Below are positions 52,536-62,440 of a stretch of 64,000 nucleotides of DNA, in pieces. Below the pieces are notes generated by a model. It had not been told where the DNA came from. It made no database searches and saw nothing but the letters and a program-made list of their open reading frames with translations. The stretch covers positions 62,001-126,000 of the forward strand of contig NZ_JTGN01000004.1 in the NCBI RefSeq assembly GCF_000797495.1, given 5' to 3'. A program made the position numbers and the translations under genes. Each line of letters starts with the position of its first letter. The first letter of the stretch is position 1. The DNA is from Robinsoniella peoriensis (GTDB lineage Bacteria; Bacillota; Clostridia; Lachnospirales; Lachnospiraceae).

Positions 52536-55500
52536 TTATTTTACAATTTTCACTGTTTTCTTCTGTCCCTTATTTTTCAGGATTTTTGTCTCATATTTTT
52601 TCAGGCATGACGAAGGCACTTTCATCTTTGCATTTTTGTGGATACCGGTGAATGCCTGGGATCCGGCTAATTTCAGCTTTTTACTTTTTATGGTAATACT
52701 CTTTAAACTGCTGTTTTTATAGAATGCTTTTTTACCGATCTTTGTCAGTTCTGTGCTTTCTATATGAACGGATTTTAGTTTTTTGCACTGATAAAATGCG
52801 TTGTCACCAATTGTTTTTACGTATTTTCCAACCGTTGCTTTTTTCGCTTTCGTACAGCCTTTAAATGCAGATTTTCCAATTGCAGTTATTTTAAAAGTTT
52901 TGCCTTTTATTTTAACTGTTTTGCCGACTTTAATGGAAGTGAGGGTTTTCTTCGTCACTCCGGTTAGGGTTACGGTCTTGTGCTTTAGGCTGGTCACTTT
53001 ATAACGGTAGGTACCTGTTGTATAAGTCTTTCCTGTGATAATGGTATTTTCCTGTTTTTCCTTTTCCTTATATTGCCTTTCCAGTTCATTGTATCTGGAC
53101 TGTGCCTGGGTTAGAAGGCTGTAATTTGTGACCAGTTTTTTCTGATCCGGGAACAGCTTTTGATACATAGCCTGTGCCTCGTCGATCTTATTTTTGGATG
53201 CCTGGCTATAAGTAACCGTCCCAACCGCATTAATTTTAATCACAACTGCATCAGCAGCTTTTAGATTATTACAGGTTTGACGGGCCTGTTTTAATTTACT
53301 GTAGTTCGTTACCTTTGTCTTCTGGACTGCATTTAACGCTGCATATTCCTGCTCTGCCTTTATGATCACCTGCTCACTTTGGATGGTGATTTTATCTCCG
53401 ATTTTATTAATAAAATCCTCTACCGCTCTGACTGCCGGATCAACAGGTTCTGTGGGGTCAGTGGGATCTTCCGGGTCTGTTGGTTCTGTCGGTTCTGTCG
53501 GATCTTCCGGGTCTGTTGGTTCTGTCGGTTCTGTCGGTTCTGTCGGATCTTCCGGATCTGTCGGCTCTTCCGGGTCTGTCGGTTCTTCCGGATCTGTTGG
53601 AGCATTTACCTTCAAACTGTATGTGGCGCTTTGTGTACCATAGCTGTTAGATACTGTCAGCGTAAGCTCTGATTCCCCGGCCATTATTCCCTTTACGGTA
53701 GCCCTGGCGCTGCCTTCCCCATCTGTTATTTCCACACTTCTGCCTTCTGTGACAGACCATTGATAGGTATTGTCAGATACATCCGCCGGAGCGGCTACTA
53801 TTCCAGTCAAAGCAGCTGTATCACCGATATTGATGGTATTCTTATCAGCATGGACTGATACCGCAAATCCATCTGCTTTTGTCCATATAAGCATTTTAGT
53901 CGCATTATTCTGTCCGTAAATACCGTCATCGCCCCGGTTATTCCATGCATAAAAAGGAATTGCCTGTAGTTTTGCCGGAACTAATTTTCCTCCTGCTTCG
54001 TAATATACATCTCCGGTGATTTCTACGACGCCCTTAAGCAGCTCCGGGTTATATTGCGCTGTAAATTCTGTGGATCTGGGAATCACATAGTTCAATGGAT
54101 TCAGATTTTGGACTTCAGGATTTAAACTGGTATTCCCGGCTTTTTCTATGCTGTATACAAGAGGCCCTCTCTCGATTGCCACTCTCCCGCTATTTGTTTT
54201 GACATTTGGATTCGCTTCTGTCAATCTTATTTCCATTGGCATATCCACTGTAATTACATCACCTGGCATCCATTTCCGCTTAATGGCAACATATCCATTG
54301 ACAGCTTTTGCTGAAATATTCTCTCCATTTACTGAGATATCCGTATTTTTGTTTTTCTGGTCCTGAATCCAGCCCGGAATCCTTATATTAACAGTGAATT
54401 CCTTTTCTGACTCCGGTGTAACGGTGATGGCTGTTTTCCCCTCCCATGGGTATTTTGTCTCCTGCTTTAATGCCACTTTTGTGCCGTCTACATTTACTTT
54501 TGCATCGCTTCCGATGTACATATTTACATAGACATCATTTTGATGGACAGAATACATATAACCGCTCAGGGAAGCAATTGTCCTCATTAGGTTCGGAGGA
54601 CAGCAGGCGCATGCAAACCATTCTGAACGGGCATTTCCATTAGATACCTCAAGGCGTGAATCATAATAGAAGAGATTTCCTTCCAGATTCGTTCCTACCA
54701 GTATACCGTTATAAAGTGCCTTTTCCACTACATCCGCATATTTTGCATTCTGATGCACCAGATTCATTCGCTGGTTCCAGTTAGCCACTGCAATCGATGC
54801 ACAAGTCTCACAATAGGAATCATCATTGGGAAGCTCATAATCTCCGCCAAAGTCTTCTCCATGAGATCTTACCCCAATACCGCCGGTTATATAGGTTTTT
54901 CTATTTTGTACGGAATCCCAAATAGTGTCCAGCGTATCCAGATAGGCCTCTTTGTCAGCATCTCCATCCGGCAGTAAAGTTGCTACATCCGTTGCTCCCG
55001 CATAGAGATATGTGGCACGAACGGCATGTCCCACTCCGTTTTTCTCCTGTGTAAAGGGCGTTTTATCCTGGGAATAGTCACCGCCTTTGTAATTGCTTTC
55101 CCTTAAGGATTGATCTTCCCCTCTCCGGTCAATCAGCAGTTTGGCTGTATCTATATATTTCTGGCCTGCACCCTCACCTTCGTACTCTTCTGCAAGCTTC
55201 GCCAGTTTTATCAAGGCAAGTTCTATTTCCTCATGCCCCGGAACTTCGTGGCGCTGCCCGTCCGGTCCGAAAAGGCGTACAATATCATCTGCAAATCTCT
55301 TGCCCACTACATAAAGGCTGTAATCAGGATCTCCGATTCCTTCCCGGTACCGGGTATACGCTACGACTGATTCAAAAAAATGTCCTGCTATATACATCTC
55401 ATGATTGCTAAAATCCCGGAAGCGATGAGTGCCGGGAGAACTTCCTCCTGCAAATGTAGTGCTCCTTAAAGTAAAGTGTGTATTAATATAACCGTCTGCA

Positions 55501-57614
55501 TATTGAACCTGCTCAATCTTACTGATCCAGTCAGCTAATTTATCCTCTAATTTTGCTCTTTGTGCTGCAATTTCCGGATCCTTGTCATCCTCAATAACTG
55601 AGAGCGTATATGAAATTGCTTCGATGGATTTATAGATATCCGTATCCTGGAAAACAAATCCATGAAAAGGTTCATAGGATTCCCCGTTCAATTTTTTAAT
55701 TGCATTATCAAAATTTGGTTCTCCGCCTGCTTCCATGGCTATCCTGCTGATTCCTGCATTTAGAGAATTCAACGCATTCACTTTCTGCTTTGGCTGCCAG
55801 AACTCATCATTCAGTTTTACATTTTCAAAAGTTACCGCACTATTGGCATCCGGTGCTACAACGGGTTTCTTTACCGTGATCTGTGCTTTGGCATCCCATT
55901 GCTCACCTCCGTAATTGACTGTTCCGTTTACGGTAAATGTCTTTCCTGCCTGATCCGCTGCATACAGCTTAGGGTCTACTGCTTCCCATTCAACGGGCAT
56001 CAGTTTGGAATTGAATTCCTCTCCAAAGTCGAACGCTTCTGTTCCGCCATTCTGTGTCTTATTAACACTTTTCAGCGAAGGAGTGGGATCGTCGAAGCTA
56101 ATTCCATTTACAACAACCATTTTGGGAAGAATCGGCTCCCTTCCGGCTGCCGTTGCCGTGATGTAATCATCAATACTCTGTATGGATTCCACCGATACCG
56201 GAAAGGATACTTCCCGCTGCGTAGTTCCATAAGTGCATTTTAATTTTAAGGCACCAGCTCCAGCCGCTTTTGCCGTTACCGTAATCTTACTGGCATCTGT
56301 ATCATTACCCGTTATTTCCAGAATTTCGCTGTACGCCTCGGGAACAGACCATTCATACGTAACATCAGGCAATTCTGAGGGTATGCAAAATCCCTGGTAC
56401 TCAGCAGTTTCGCCAAGACCGATCCGCTCTTTTCCGATGATTTTAGCAGCAAAAAGTTCGTCCTTAATTGGTTCGCCATACACCTCCCATTCACTGATTC
56501 CAACTCCATTGCTTCCCGTTCCGCTGCGGTCTATGTACAGCCGCATCTGCGTTGTTCTGACCGGTGTCTTCAGGAGTACGCCGTTCCAGTAACTGTTTGC
56601 ACCATTTATTCCGCCGTTATTGCCATCATACCGAACCCCCACAGAAGACGTATCCACATCATTTTCGTCCTGCATGTCCGTAATTTCCACCCAGTCGTCC
56701 AGTGTGTTATCATAGTAATAAGCTTTGCAGGATTTTGGAAACGTCACATTCCCACTTGCATTTTGCGTTGCATTATCTGCCCACCACATCACTTGCATAC
56801 TGGATATTTCATAGGGCTCCTCCCACGTCAGCGTAACCGGTGTGGGATATGAACCACTGTTATTCCAGGTATTCCATGAGGTCTGCGCATTCCCCGTAGC
56901 CAATGCACCGTTGTTCACATTTGAAGCTGGCGTATTTTCACGATCTGCTGATGCTTTTGCATTTGGTGCAATATTCACACCCTCGCCAATCTTAGATATT
57001 ACTTTTTCGCCAAATACCTCCCATTCACTTATCCCGATACCATTGCGGTTTGTTCCGTTGCGGTCCACCACCAGGCGTACTCCCTTTGTCTGAACCGTTT
57101 CTGCAAACGTTACACAATTCCAGTATTTATTTTTGCCGTTTAAACCATTTCCGTCGCTGGCATCATACACCACGCCCACTTCGGATACTAAATTTTGATT
57201 TTCATCTGTCATATTATCAATCAAAACCCAGTTGTCGCTGTTGTCCAGATAATACACCTCGCAGCTCTTTGGAAATGTAACAGAATCTGACCCTGCCTTA
57301 TTGGCATTGTCCGCCCACCACATGACACGCATCCCGGATATCTCGTAAGTTTTGTCCCAGGTTAACGTCACCGGAGTGGGATAATTCAGCAGGCCATCGG
57401 ACTTCCAGGTATTCCATGAAGTAAAAGGATCACTCGTCGCCAGACTGCCGTTATTCACATTTGCAGCCGATGTGTTTTCATGTTCGGCAGAAGCCACCGC
57501 CTTTAATGCAATGTTTTCTCCCAATTGCCCTTCCTCAGCATGTACGTTCATACACGGTAATGCCAAGACAAGTAGTGTAAAGCTCATAACCGTTGTTAAA
57601 ATCTGTCGTTTCAC
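52536..57614 (-). CDS. Giant secreted GH127-like beta-L-arabinofuranosidase
   Basis: This 1692-aa protein begins at a GTG behind GGAGG. It has a signal peptide (cleavage after NVHA), two F5/8-type discoidin-like carbohydrate-binding domains (about 30-390, ending GISEWEVFGE / GISEWEVYGE) and Ig/Big_4-like domains (about 395-590). A GH127-like catalytic region covers roughly 590-1180, with the Cys and CACCPPN cluster expected for zinc-thiolate catalysis. A Pro/Glu/Thr/Asp-rich linker, a FIVAR-like helical domain and a C-terminal Lys-rich LRR_5 module follow. Releases L-arabinofuranose from plant or glycoprotein glycans if active. Confidence 0.82.
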   Translation of the reverse strand: MKRQILTTVMSFTLLVLALPCMNVHAEEGQLGENIALKAVASAEHENTSAANVNNGSLATSDPFTSWNTWKSDGLLNYPTPVTLTWDKTYEISGMRVMWWADNANKAGSDSVTFPKSCEVYYLDNSDNWVLIDNMTDENQNLVSEVGVVYDASDGNGLNGKNKYWNCVTFAETVQTKGVRLVVDRNGTNRNGIGISEWEVFGEKVISKIGEGVNIAPNAKASADRENTPASNVNNGALATGNAQTSWNTWNNSGSYPTPVTLTWEEPYEISSMQVMWWADNATQNASGNVTFPKSCKAYYYDNTLDDWVEITDMQDENDVDTSSVGVRYDGNNGGINGANSYWNGVLLKTPVRTTQMRLYIDRSGTGSNGVGISEWEVYGEPIKDELFAAKIIGKERIGLGETAEYQGFCIPSELPDVTYEWSVPEAYSEILEITGNDTDASKITVTAKAAGAGALKLKCTYGTTQREVSFPVSVESIQSIDDYITATAAGREPILPKMVVVNGISFDDPTPSLKSVNKTQNGGTEAFDFGEEFNSKLMPVEWEAVDPKLYAADQAGKTFTVNGTVNYGGEQWDAKAQITVKKPVVAPDANSAVTFENVKLNDEFWQPKQKVNALNSLNAGISRIAMEAGGEPNFDNAIKKLNGESYEPFHGFVFQDTDIYKSIEAISYTLSVIEDDKDPEIAAQRAKLEDKLADWISKIEQVQYADGYINTHFTLRSTTFAGGSSPGTHRFRDFSNHEMYIAGHFFESVVAYTRYREGIGDPDYSLYVVGKRFADDIVRLFGPDGQRHEVPGHEEIELALIKLAKLAEEYEGEGAGQKYIDTAKLLIDRRGEDQSLRESNYKGGDYSQDKTPFTQEKNGVGHAVRATYLYAGATDVATLLPDGDADKEAYLDTLDTIWDSVQNRKTYITGGIGVRSHGEDFGGDYELPNDDSYCETCASIAVANWNQRMNLVHQNAKYADVVEKALYNGILVGTNLEGNLFYYDSRLEVSNGNARSEWFACACCPPNLMRTIASLSGYMYSVHQNDVYVNMYIGSDAKVNVDGTKVALKQETKYPWEGKTAITVTPESEKEFTVNIRIPGWIQDQKNKNTDISVNGENISAKAVNGYVAIKRKWMPGDVITVDMPMEIRLTEANPNVKTNSGRVAIERGPLVYSIEKAGNTSLNPEVQNLNPLNYVIPRSTEFTAQYNPELLKGVVEITGDVYYEAGGKLVPAKLQAIPFYAWNNRGDDGIYGQNNATKMLIWTKADGFAVSVHADKNTINIGDTAALTGIVAAPADVSDNTYQWSVTEGRSVEITDGEGSARATVKGIMAGESELTLTVSNSYGTQSATYSLKVNAPTDPEEPTDPEEPTDPEDPTEPTEPTEPTDPEDPTEPTEPTDPEDPTDPTEPVDPAVRAVEDFINKIGDKITIQSEQVIIKAEQEYAALNAVQKTKVTNYSKLKQARQTCNNLKAADAVVIKINAVGTVTYSQASKNKIDEAQAMYQKLFPDQKKLVTNYSLLTQAQSRYNELERQYKEKEKQENTIITGKTYTTGTYRYKVTSLKHKTVTLTGVTKKTLTSIKVGKTVKIKGKTFKITAIGKSAFKGCTKAKKATVGKYVKTIGDNAFYQCKKLKSVHIESTELTKIGKKAFYKNSSLKSITIKSKKLKLAGSQAFTGIHKNAKMKVPSSCLKKYETKILKNKGQKKTVKIVK
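53440..53605. repeat. Repeat encoding the TDPEEP-type linker
   Basis: 9- and 18-base repeats encode T-D-P-E-(E/D)-P-T-E-P units between catalytic and C-terminal modules. Opposite-strand frames over it are artefacts. Confidence 0.75.
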
Positions 57615-58195
57615 ACCAATTCCTCCCTCTTTTTCGCAAATTTTTATGCGTTTATTATCATTATTATAGCTATTGGAATTTTAAAAATATACGGGATTTT
57701 ATACTGTGTTTGTGTGATATATTATGAATACACCGGGAACCTCCATCCTATTATTATAGTCTGGATGTGCATCGCATTTTTAGCGTTATGTGATGTGTCA
57801 CAGCCTGTCCATGGTATGGCATAAGGAGGTCTATTATATTGTAATTTGGTTTTCTCTATCTTTGTATTGTAATTTATTAATGTTAGTGGATTTATTTCAG
57901 ATAGGTTTTTAAGTTCTTTATATCATTTACTTTTCATTACATCAAAGTATACATTCAATACATTGGAAAAATATATAGCAGGAAATCTGTTAGACTTCAT
58001 TAATAACAGCCCCAGATAGAATATGCCCTTCGTTTGGATACCCCTTCGTTAATTAATAAAAACGTTGAGGTATTGTATAAAACATTCATAAACTGTATAA
58101 TTGAATGATATTTAGCGGGAAGCATCCTTCCGGCAAATTTACAATTGACATCATAAAGTAAGATACTATATGAATCAGGAGAGGAAAACTACTCT
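57615..58195. other. Intergenic region, no gene seen
   Basis: Divergent promoter region for the GH127-like and 345-aa membrane protein genes. A TGTGA-N4-TCACA palindrome lies at 57789-57802, of the style bound by CRP/FNR-type regulators, but with no other support. No open frame with a ribosome site was found. Confidence 0.5.
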
Positions 58196-59233
58196 ATGGA
58201 AATGAAGAAAAAGGAAATAAAGAGCAGTTGGAAAATGACGTTGGAAACAATTTTGTTCTTTACAATTATATTAGGTTTCATTTTATATTTTAGCTGGTAT
58301 GCTTTAAGATTTTTATCAGCCGGATTTATTTCTTTCTTTTTCCTCCAAATTCTCCTGGAATGGCCCTTTAGTCTGGTAACGGGTTTTGTAATAGCTGTTA
58401 TCATCGCGTTCTATAGAAAAACCAGCATTACCATGCTAGATGATGTAATTTTAATTAAGCGTTTTGGTTACCTCATGGAAATACCAAAAGTTGATATCAT
58501 ACGGTTTCATACGAAAAGAACACAGATAGGATACAATTGGCTGCAATATACCATTCGCCGAAGATATCTTGTTTACTATAATGAGAAAAAAGAAGAAAAG
58601 ATGCTAAGACTATACGATTTCAACGCTTCCAATATAGAGGCTTTTTTTGAACAATTGAGATTACAGCTAAGTGAAACAATTTCCCCTCTGGAAAAATCTG
58701 AAATGGTTTATGAAGCGCAAAGAGATCCTGATTCTTTTCATTTATTGCCGGAAGATATTTTAAACAATGAAAAACGCTCCATATTGAAAATAGCAATCAT
58801 TGAATTAATTTTATCGTTTCTCGGAATACTTCTCATTTTCTTAATGGAAAATGATGTAAGCTTCATGCCGCTTATAGGATTCGTTATTACCTTTTTTTCA
58901 ATCCTATTGCTTCTGGTAGAACCTATTCGTTTGTATCTTCTGCATAAAAGAGGGAAAACTTGTCCGAGAAACATTACATACATGGGTACATTTATTGTTA
59001 TAGATCACAAGCACTATCGTTTAAATGAAATCACGGAAGTAAAGATGACATCACCAAGGAAAAAAAGCAACTCCATTTATCCAACACAATACTTTTTATG
59101 CATAGAGCTGAATAATGGCAAACGGGATCGTTACTGGCTTGGCTCTGAATCTTCCTTTAGTGAGTATTCTGAATTATGTCGTTTTGTTGCTGATTCTATG
59201 ATGATTTTTGCCGAGAAGTTTAAATATAACTGA
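58196..59233 (+). CDS. Conserved-looking membrane protein of unknown function
   Basis: This 345-aa protein has two pairs of membrane helices (about 15-65 and 200-245), each followed by a soluble PH-like beta domain. Repeated plan suggests an internal duplication. ATG 58196 with GAGAGG upstream; ATG 58202 is possible. No family recognised. Confidence 0.75.
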   Translation: MEMKKKEIKSSWKMTLETILFFTIILGFILYFSWYALRFLSAGFISFFFLQILLEWPFSLVTGFVIAVIIAFYRKTSITMLDDVILIKRFGYLMEIPKVDIIRFHTKRTQIGYNWLQYTIRRRYLVYYNEKKEEKMLRLYDFNASNIEAFFEQLRLQLSETISPLEKSEMVYEAQRDPDSFHLLPEDILNNEKRSILKIAIIELILSFLGILLIFLMENDVSFMPLIGFVITFFSILLLLVEPIRLYLLHKRGKTCPRNITYMGTFIVIDHKHYRLNEITEVKMTSPRKKSNSIYPTQYFLCIELNNGKRDRYWLGSESSFSEYSELCRFVADSMMIFAEKFKYN

Positions 59234-59240
59234 GTCCTAT

Positions 59241-59290
59241 AAAAAGAGAGTATTGCCCGGAACCTAAATCCCCCGGCAATACTCTCTATC
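59241..59290. terminator. Bidirectional terminator
   Basis: AGAGAGTATTGCC pairs with GGCAATACTCTCT; flanked by A-rich and T-rich DNA. It ends the membrane protein gene. Confidence 0.75.
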
Positions 59291-59310
59291 TCATTACATT
59301 AATTACCCCG

Positions 59311-59548
59311 CTATTTTCTGGTAGTTACCCGTTTACTGCTTCCATAACTGCTATAACAGGATAAACCAGCCGATTTGCGGTAAGACCTGACTGCATAATA
59401 ATATTTCTTTCCTTTTTTTGCCTTCCGGTCCACATATGTTCTGACATTTGATTTAACAGTGGCAACTCTCTCCCATTTTGCTTTTTTGGAAGTCGTTTTA
59501 CGATAAATCATATATTTCTGTGATCCCGCAACCTTTTTCCGACTGCCC
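59311..59548 (-). pseudogene. Fragment of a fibronectin type III surface protein
   Basis: The frame reads like the end of an Fn3 domain: K-V-A-G-S-Q-K-Y-M-I-Y-R then KKGKKYYYAVRSYRKSAG. A stop (TAA) closes the frame just upstream and the rest of the gene is missing. Another remnant of a large secreted protein, like 39120-39317. Confidence 0.65.
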
Positions 59549-59622
59549 CATTATTTTATGCTACCATATTATTTTCAGATATTCTCTATTCCATTGCCAA
59601 ATGTGTTATATATAGAATCTAC

Positions 59623-60096
59623 TTAAAATTGTTCTGCCCAGGCTTTCAGTTCATCTATACCTGCATCTGCATGAAAACGTTTGCCATCCATAAGGTCAGC
59701 ACCTTTACAGGAATCTTCCAGTTCCACATTTGTCCTTCCCATTCCACTGCTGCCGGATGTTGCAAAGGGTATAATTTTTTTCCCTTCCAGATTATAAGCT
59801 TCTAAAAATGTATTGATAATAGTCGGAGCCACATACCACCAGATGGGGAAACCCAGATAAATCATATCATACTGATCCATATTCTCTACTTTATCGGCTA
59901 TAGCCGGACGGAATGATTTATCATTCATTTCCACGCTGCTGCGGCTTTTTTTATTTGTCCAATCCAAATCCTCAGCTGTGTATTTTTGTGCGGGCTGAAT
60001 TTCATGCAAATCCGCGCCAATCGCTGATGCCAGTCTTTCTGCTAATCTTGCGGTTATGCCGCTCACTGAAAAATATGCTACTAATGCTTTACTCAT
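59623..60096 (-). CDS. Flavodoxin
   Basis: The 157-aa product begins MSKALVAYFSVSGITARLAE with the FMN loop, then LGFPIWWYVAPTIINTFLE, typical of flavodoxin_4-type proteins. Start placed at ATG 60094-60096 behind AAAGGAGG; ATG 60117 precedes the site. Electron carrier or quinone/flavin stress function. Follows the nitroreductase remnant in the MerR-controlled group. Confidence 0.88.
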   Translation of the reverse strand: MSKALVAYFSVSGITARLAERLASAIGADLHEIQPAQKYTAEDLDWTNKKSRSSVEMNDKSFRPAIADKVENMDQYDMIYLGFPIWWYVAPTIINTFLEAYNLEGKKIIPFATSGSSGMGRTNVELEDSCKGADLMDGKRFHADAGIDELKAWAEQF

Positions 60097-60113
60097 TTTA
60101 GATTCCTCCTTTA

Positions 60114-60338
60114 TCATATATAGCGAACTGTCTCTGATAATTCTTTACGCTGGGTATGCATAGGAAGAGGTTTCGTTCCCTCTGCGGCATAACCGATATC
60201 AAGAATCATCAGTACTTCCTCATTTTCCGGCAGTCCAAGCTCTTTTTCTGTCACTTCCGGATCAAAGAAATTAATCCAGCAGCTGTCAACACCTGCCGCC
60301 TTTGCAGCCAGCATCGCCCCGTATAAGTTAGTTTCCAT
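60114..60338 (-). pseudogene. C-terminal fragment of a nitroreductase
   Basis: Seventy-four residues match only the C-terminal half of nitroreductase-family proteins (AMLAAKAAGVDSCWINFFDP, then LGLPENEEVLMILDIGYAA). The FMN-binding N-terminus is absent upstream, so this is a truncated gene. It sits between the FMN reductase and flavodoxin genes. Confidence 0.75.
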
Positions 60339-60388
60339 ATAATCTTTTTAAATGATCTAAAAATGGCTGGATTATATGTTTTGCCCCC

Positions 60389-61006
60389 CTATCGAATAAA
60401 ATTTGTAGGTGCAAAAGACTCTTTTTCCGGAATCCCATAGGCTTCCTTTCCCAACTGAATGCTCTTGATCAAAAACGCCATATTCCTGGCCAATGTCCGC
60501 ATAATCTGTAGCCCTTCAGTATCCTTCTCTGCTTCCCCTTTGTCCCTGCCATGAATCCCATTCCAGTACTGGCTGGAAGCAACCGGCATACCTGAAATGG
60601 TAAAATATTTGTTCAGTTCATCAAATGTTGAGGACAGACCGCCTCTTCTCGCCGCCACGACACTTGCACCGACCTTCATTGTCTTGTCAAAGTGCGTACT
60701 GTAAAACAGACGGTCTAGTAATGCGATCAGGGTAGCATTTGCAGAAGCATAATAAACCGGGCTTCCTACCACCAAACCATCACATGCCTCAAACTCAGGT
60801 GCGATTTCATTAACCATATCATCAAATACACACCTGCCCTTTTCCTTACACTTATAACAGGCAATACAGCCCCGAATATCTCTGTTTCCCACTTGTACAA
60901 TTTCTGTTGCAATACCTGCGCCTATGAAAATCTTCTCCATTTCCCGCAGGGCTGTATATGTATTTCCATTACTGTGTGGACTGCCGTTAATCATCAATAC
61001 TTTCAA
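60389..61006 (-). CDS. NADPH-dependent FMN reductase / flavodoxin-like oxidoreductase
   Basis: This 205-aa protein has the flavodoxin-like motif MINGSPHSNGNTYTAL, a CIACYKCKEKGRC cysteine cluster near 48-60 and GSPVYYASANATLIALLDR. The Cys-rich form is typical of NADPH-dependent iron-sulfur flavoproteins (ISF-like). It starts at a TTG (61004-61006) behind GGAGG and lies downstream of a MerR-type 19-bp promoter. Confidence 0.85.
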   Translation of the reverse strand: MKVLMINGSPHSNGNTYTALREMEKIFIGAGIATEIVQVGNRDIRGCIACYKCKEKGRCVFDDMVNEIAPEFEACDGLVVGSPVYYASANATLIALLDRLFYSTHFDKTMKVGASVVAARRGGLSSTFDELNKYFTISGMPVASSQYWNGIHGRDKGEAEKDTEGLQIMRTLARNMAFLIKSIQLGKEAYGIPEKESFAPTNFIR

Positions 61007-61188
61007 GTTATCATCCTCCTCTTCTCTATGTGTGTCTATCCGTCCAGAGCGTACTGAAAATTACTTCAAACAGGCTCTGGCACTCCACCGTACCAGCAAC
61101 AATAGTGACATCACTGGCATTATCATTACTGGCAGTTCGGAGTGCTATCACAGACTTGACAATCTGACTTTTCATTGCTATCATTTAT

Positions 61189-61219
61189 ATTGTACTCTTC
61201 GGTAGCAGCTACCGGTCAA
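61189..61219 (-). promoter_or_regulatory. MerR-type promoter with 19-bp spacer
   Basis: On the minus strand TTGACC (61214-61219) and TACAAT (61189-61194) are 19 bases apart, with the perfect dyad CGGTAGC-A-GCTACCG (61200-61214) in the spacer. The overlong spacer with central dyad is the classical MerR-family arrangement. It drives the FMN reductase/flavodoxin group and is divergent from the MerR gene. Confidence 0.8.
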
Positions 61220-61249
61220 TAGTTTTTTTATAATTTTTTGGAGGTTCTT

Positions 61250-61648
61250 ATGTACACAATGAAACAAGCCTGCGAAATGACAGGCATGAATTATGAAGCA
61301 TTGAAATTCTATTGTAATGAAGGGCTGGTTCCCAACGTAAAGCGTGACCGTGCCAACCGCCGTATCTTTGATGAGTATGATATTGCATGGATCAATAGCC
61401 TGACCTGCTTAAAAAAGTGCGGTATGGGCCTGAAAGAAATGAAGGAATTTCTCACACTGTGCCTCCAGGGCCAGTCGTCTGTCCCTGAGAGGAAAATAAT
61501 CCTGGAGAATAAGAGAAAAGACCTGCTCCTGGCTATGGATGAACTTCAAAGCTCCATTGACTACATAGACCAGAAACAAGCCTTTTATGATGATGTTATT
61601 GCCGGAAGAACGAAATATTACAGCAATCTGTTCCCCGGAGAGGATTAA
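61250..61648 (+). CDS. MerR-family transcriptional regulator
   Basis: The 132-aa product has a MerR winged HTH (MTGMNYEALKFYCNEGLVPN, then RRIFDEYDI) and a coiled-coil dimerisation helix. It lacks a Cys-rich metal site, so it is a non-metal MerR such as those controlling oxidoreductases. Start at ATG 61250 behind TTGGAGG. Divergent from the FMN reductase, whose promoter carries its likely operator. Confidence 0.9.
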   Translation: MYTMKQACEMTGMNYEALKFYCNEGLVPNVKRDRANRRIFDEYDIAWINSLTCLKKCGMGLKEMKEFLTLCLQGQSSVPERKIILENKRKDLLLAMDELQSSIDYIDQKQAFYDDVIAGRTKYYSNLFPGED

Positions 61649-61651
61649 CTT

Positions 61652-61838
61652 TTACCTCTCCTTCCGATTATGCGCTTTACATATCATCTGGGTCATTGTT
61701 CCCATAGGGCTGAATGCGCACCAGGTCCGGGGTCTATACAAAAGCATTACTGTAATGCCAAGAATCGTGGATGTCAGCATAATACTATAGAATCCAAATG
61801 CAAACCGGGCGATCCAGGGAGCTGCAATGTTAGCGGAA
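61652..61838 (-). pseudogene. Fragment of a 4Fe-4S membrane protein
   Basis: The frame ending at TAA 61652-61654 encodes a membrane-like stretch and RTWCAFSPMGTMTQMICKA, resembling the C-terminus of NapH/YccM-type 4Fe-4S membrane proteins. The N-terminus is missing and another remnant abuts it. Not functional. Confidence 0.55.
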
Positions 61839-61843
61839 TAGGT

Positions 61844-62259
61844 TCAGCAGCTGCCCCCTGCCGCAATCACTGCCCCATCACCTATCGTGACACCGAAAAG
61901 TATTGTTGCATTGGAACCAACCCAGACGTTTTGCCCAATATGGATTGGGGCAGGAATCATATCCCCCCTGTATCTGGGATCTAAATGGTGGTTCAGCGTT
62001 GCAAGGACCAATGTAAAGGTTCTTTCCACAGTCGGTATAGAAAGGCGGAAACAAATTGAATGTTACATCTACCTGCCTTCCTGTCAGCTGTTCCATTCAG
62101 CGCTCTGATTTCCTGCGGTGTATGATAACTTCCATTTAATTCTGCTGTCAGACGCAAAGCCTCCTGTGAAAACCAATGCATACACTCATGTATCTTAGAT
62201 CCACAGGTTATTATTTTTCCGCTTTCCATATATTCTAAAAACTCTTTTATATCAATCAT
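61844..62259 (-). pseudogene. Frameshifted sugar O-acetyltransferase remnant
   Basis: Pieces of a maltose/galactoside acetyltransferase lie in different frames: an N-terminus (ALRLTAELNGSYHTPQEIRALNG) and a hexapeptide-repeat part (ATLNHHLDPRYRGDMIPAPI, then HIGQNVWVGSNATI). Internal coding is lost, frames shift near 62000-62060, and the C-terminus ends early after GDGAVIAAGGSC. Confidence 0.75.
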
Positions 62260-62440
62260 TTCTGTTCTCCTGACTTTATTAATTTATTTATCCGCTACTT
62301 TTTCATTTGCAGTATATTTTGGATGCAATATAATAGCCAATACTTATATCATATTAATCAGCATAGTTGAAACCTATATATTTTCGTGTTAAAGTATTGA
62401 TAAAAGTATAAATAAATTCAATTGCAAAGGAGATTTTCAG

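Noticed and set aside
53362..53672. Plus-strand Gly/Ser/Val- and Cys/Arg-rich frames
   Set aside because: They are the complement of the TDPEEP-type linker repeat.
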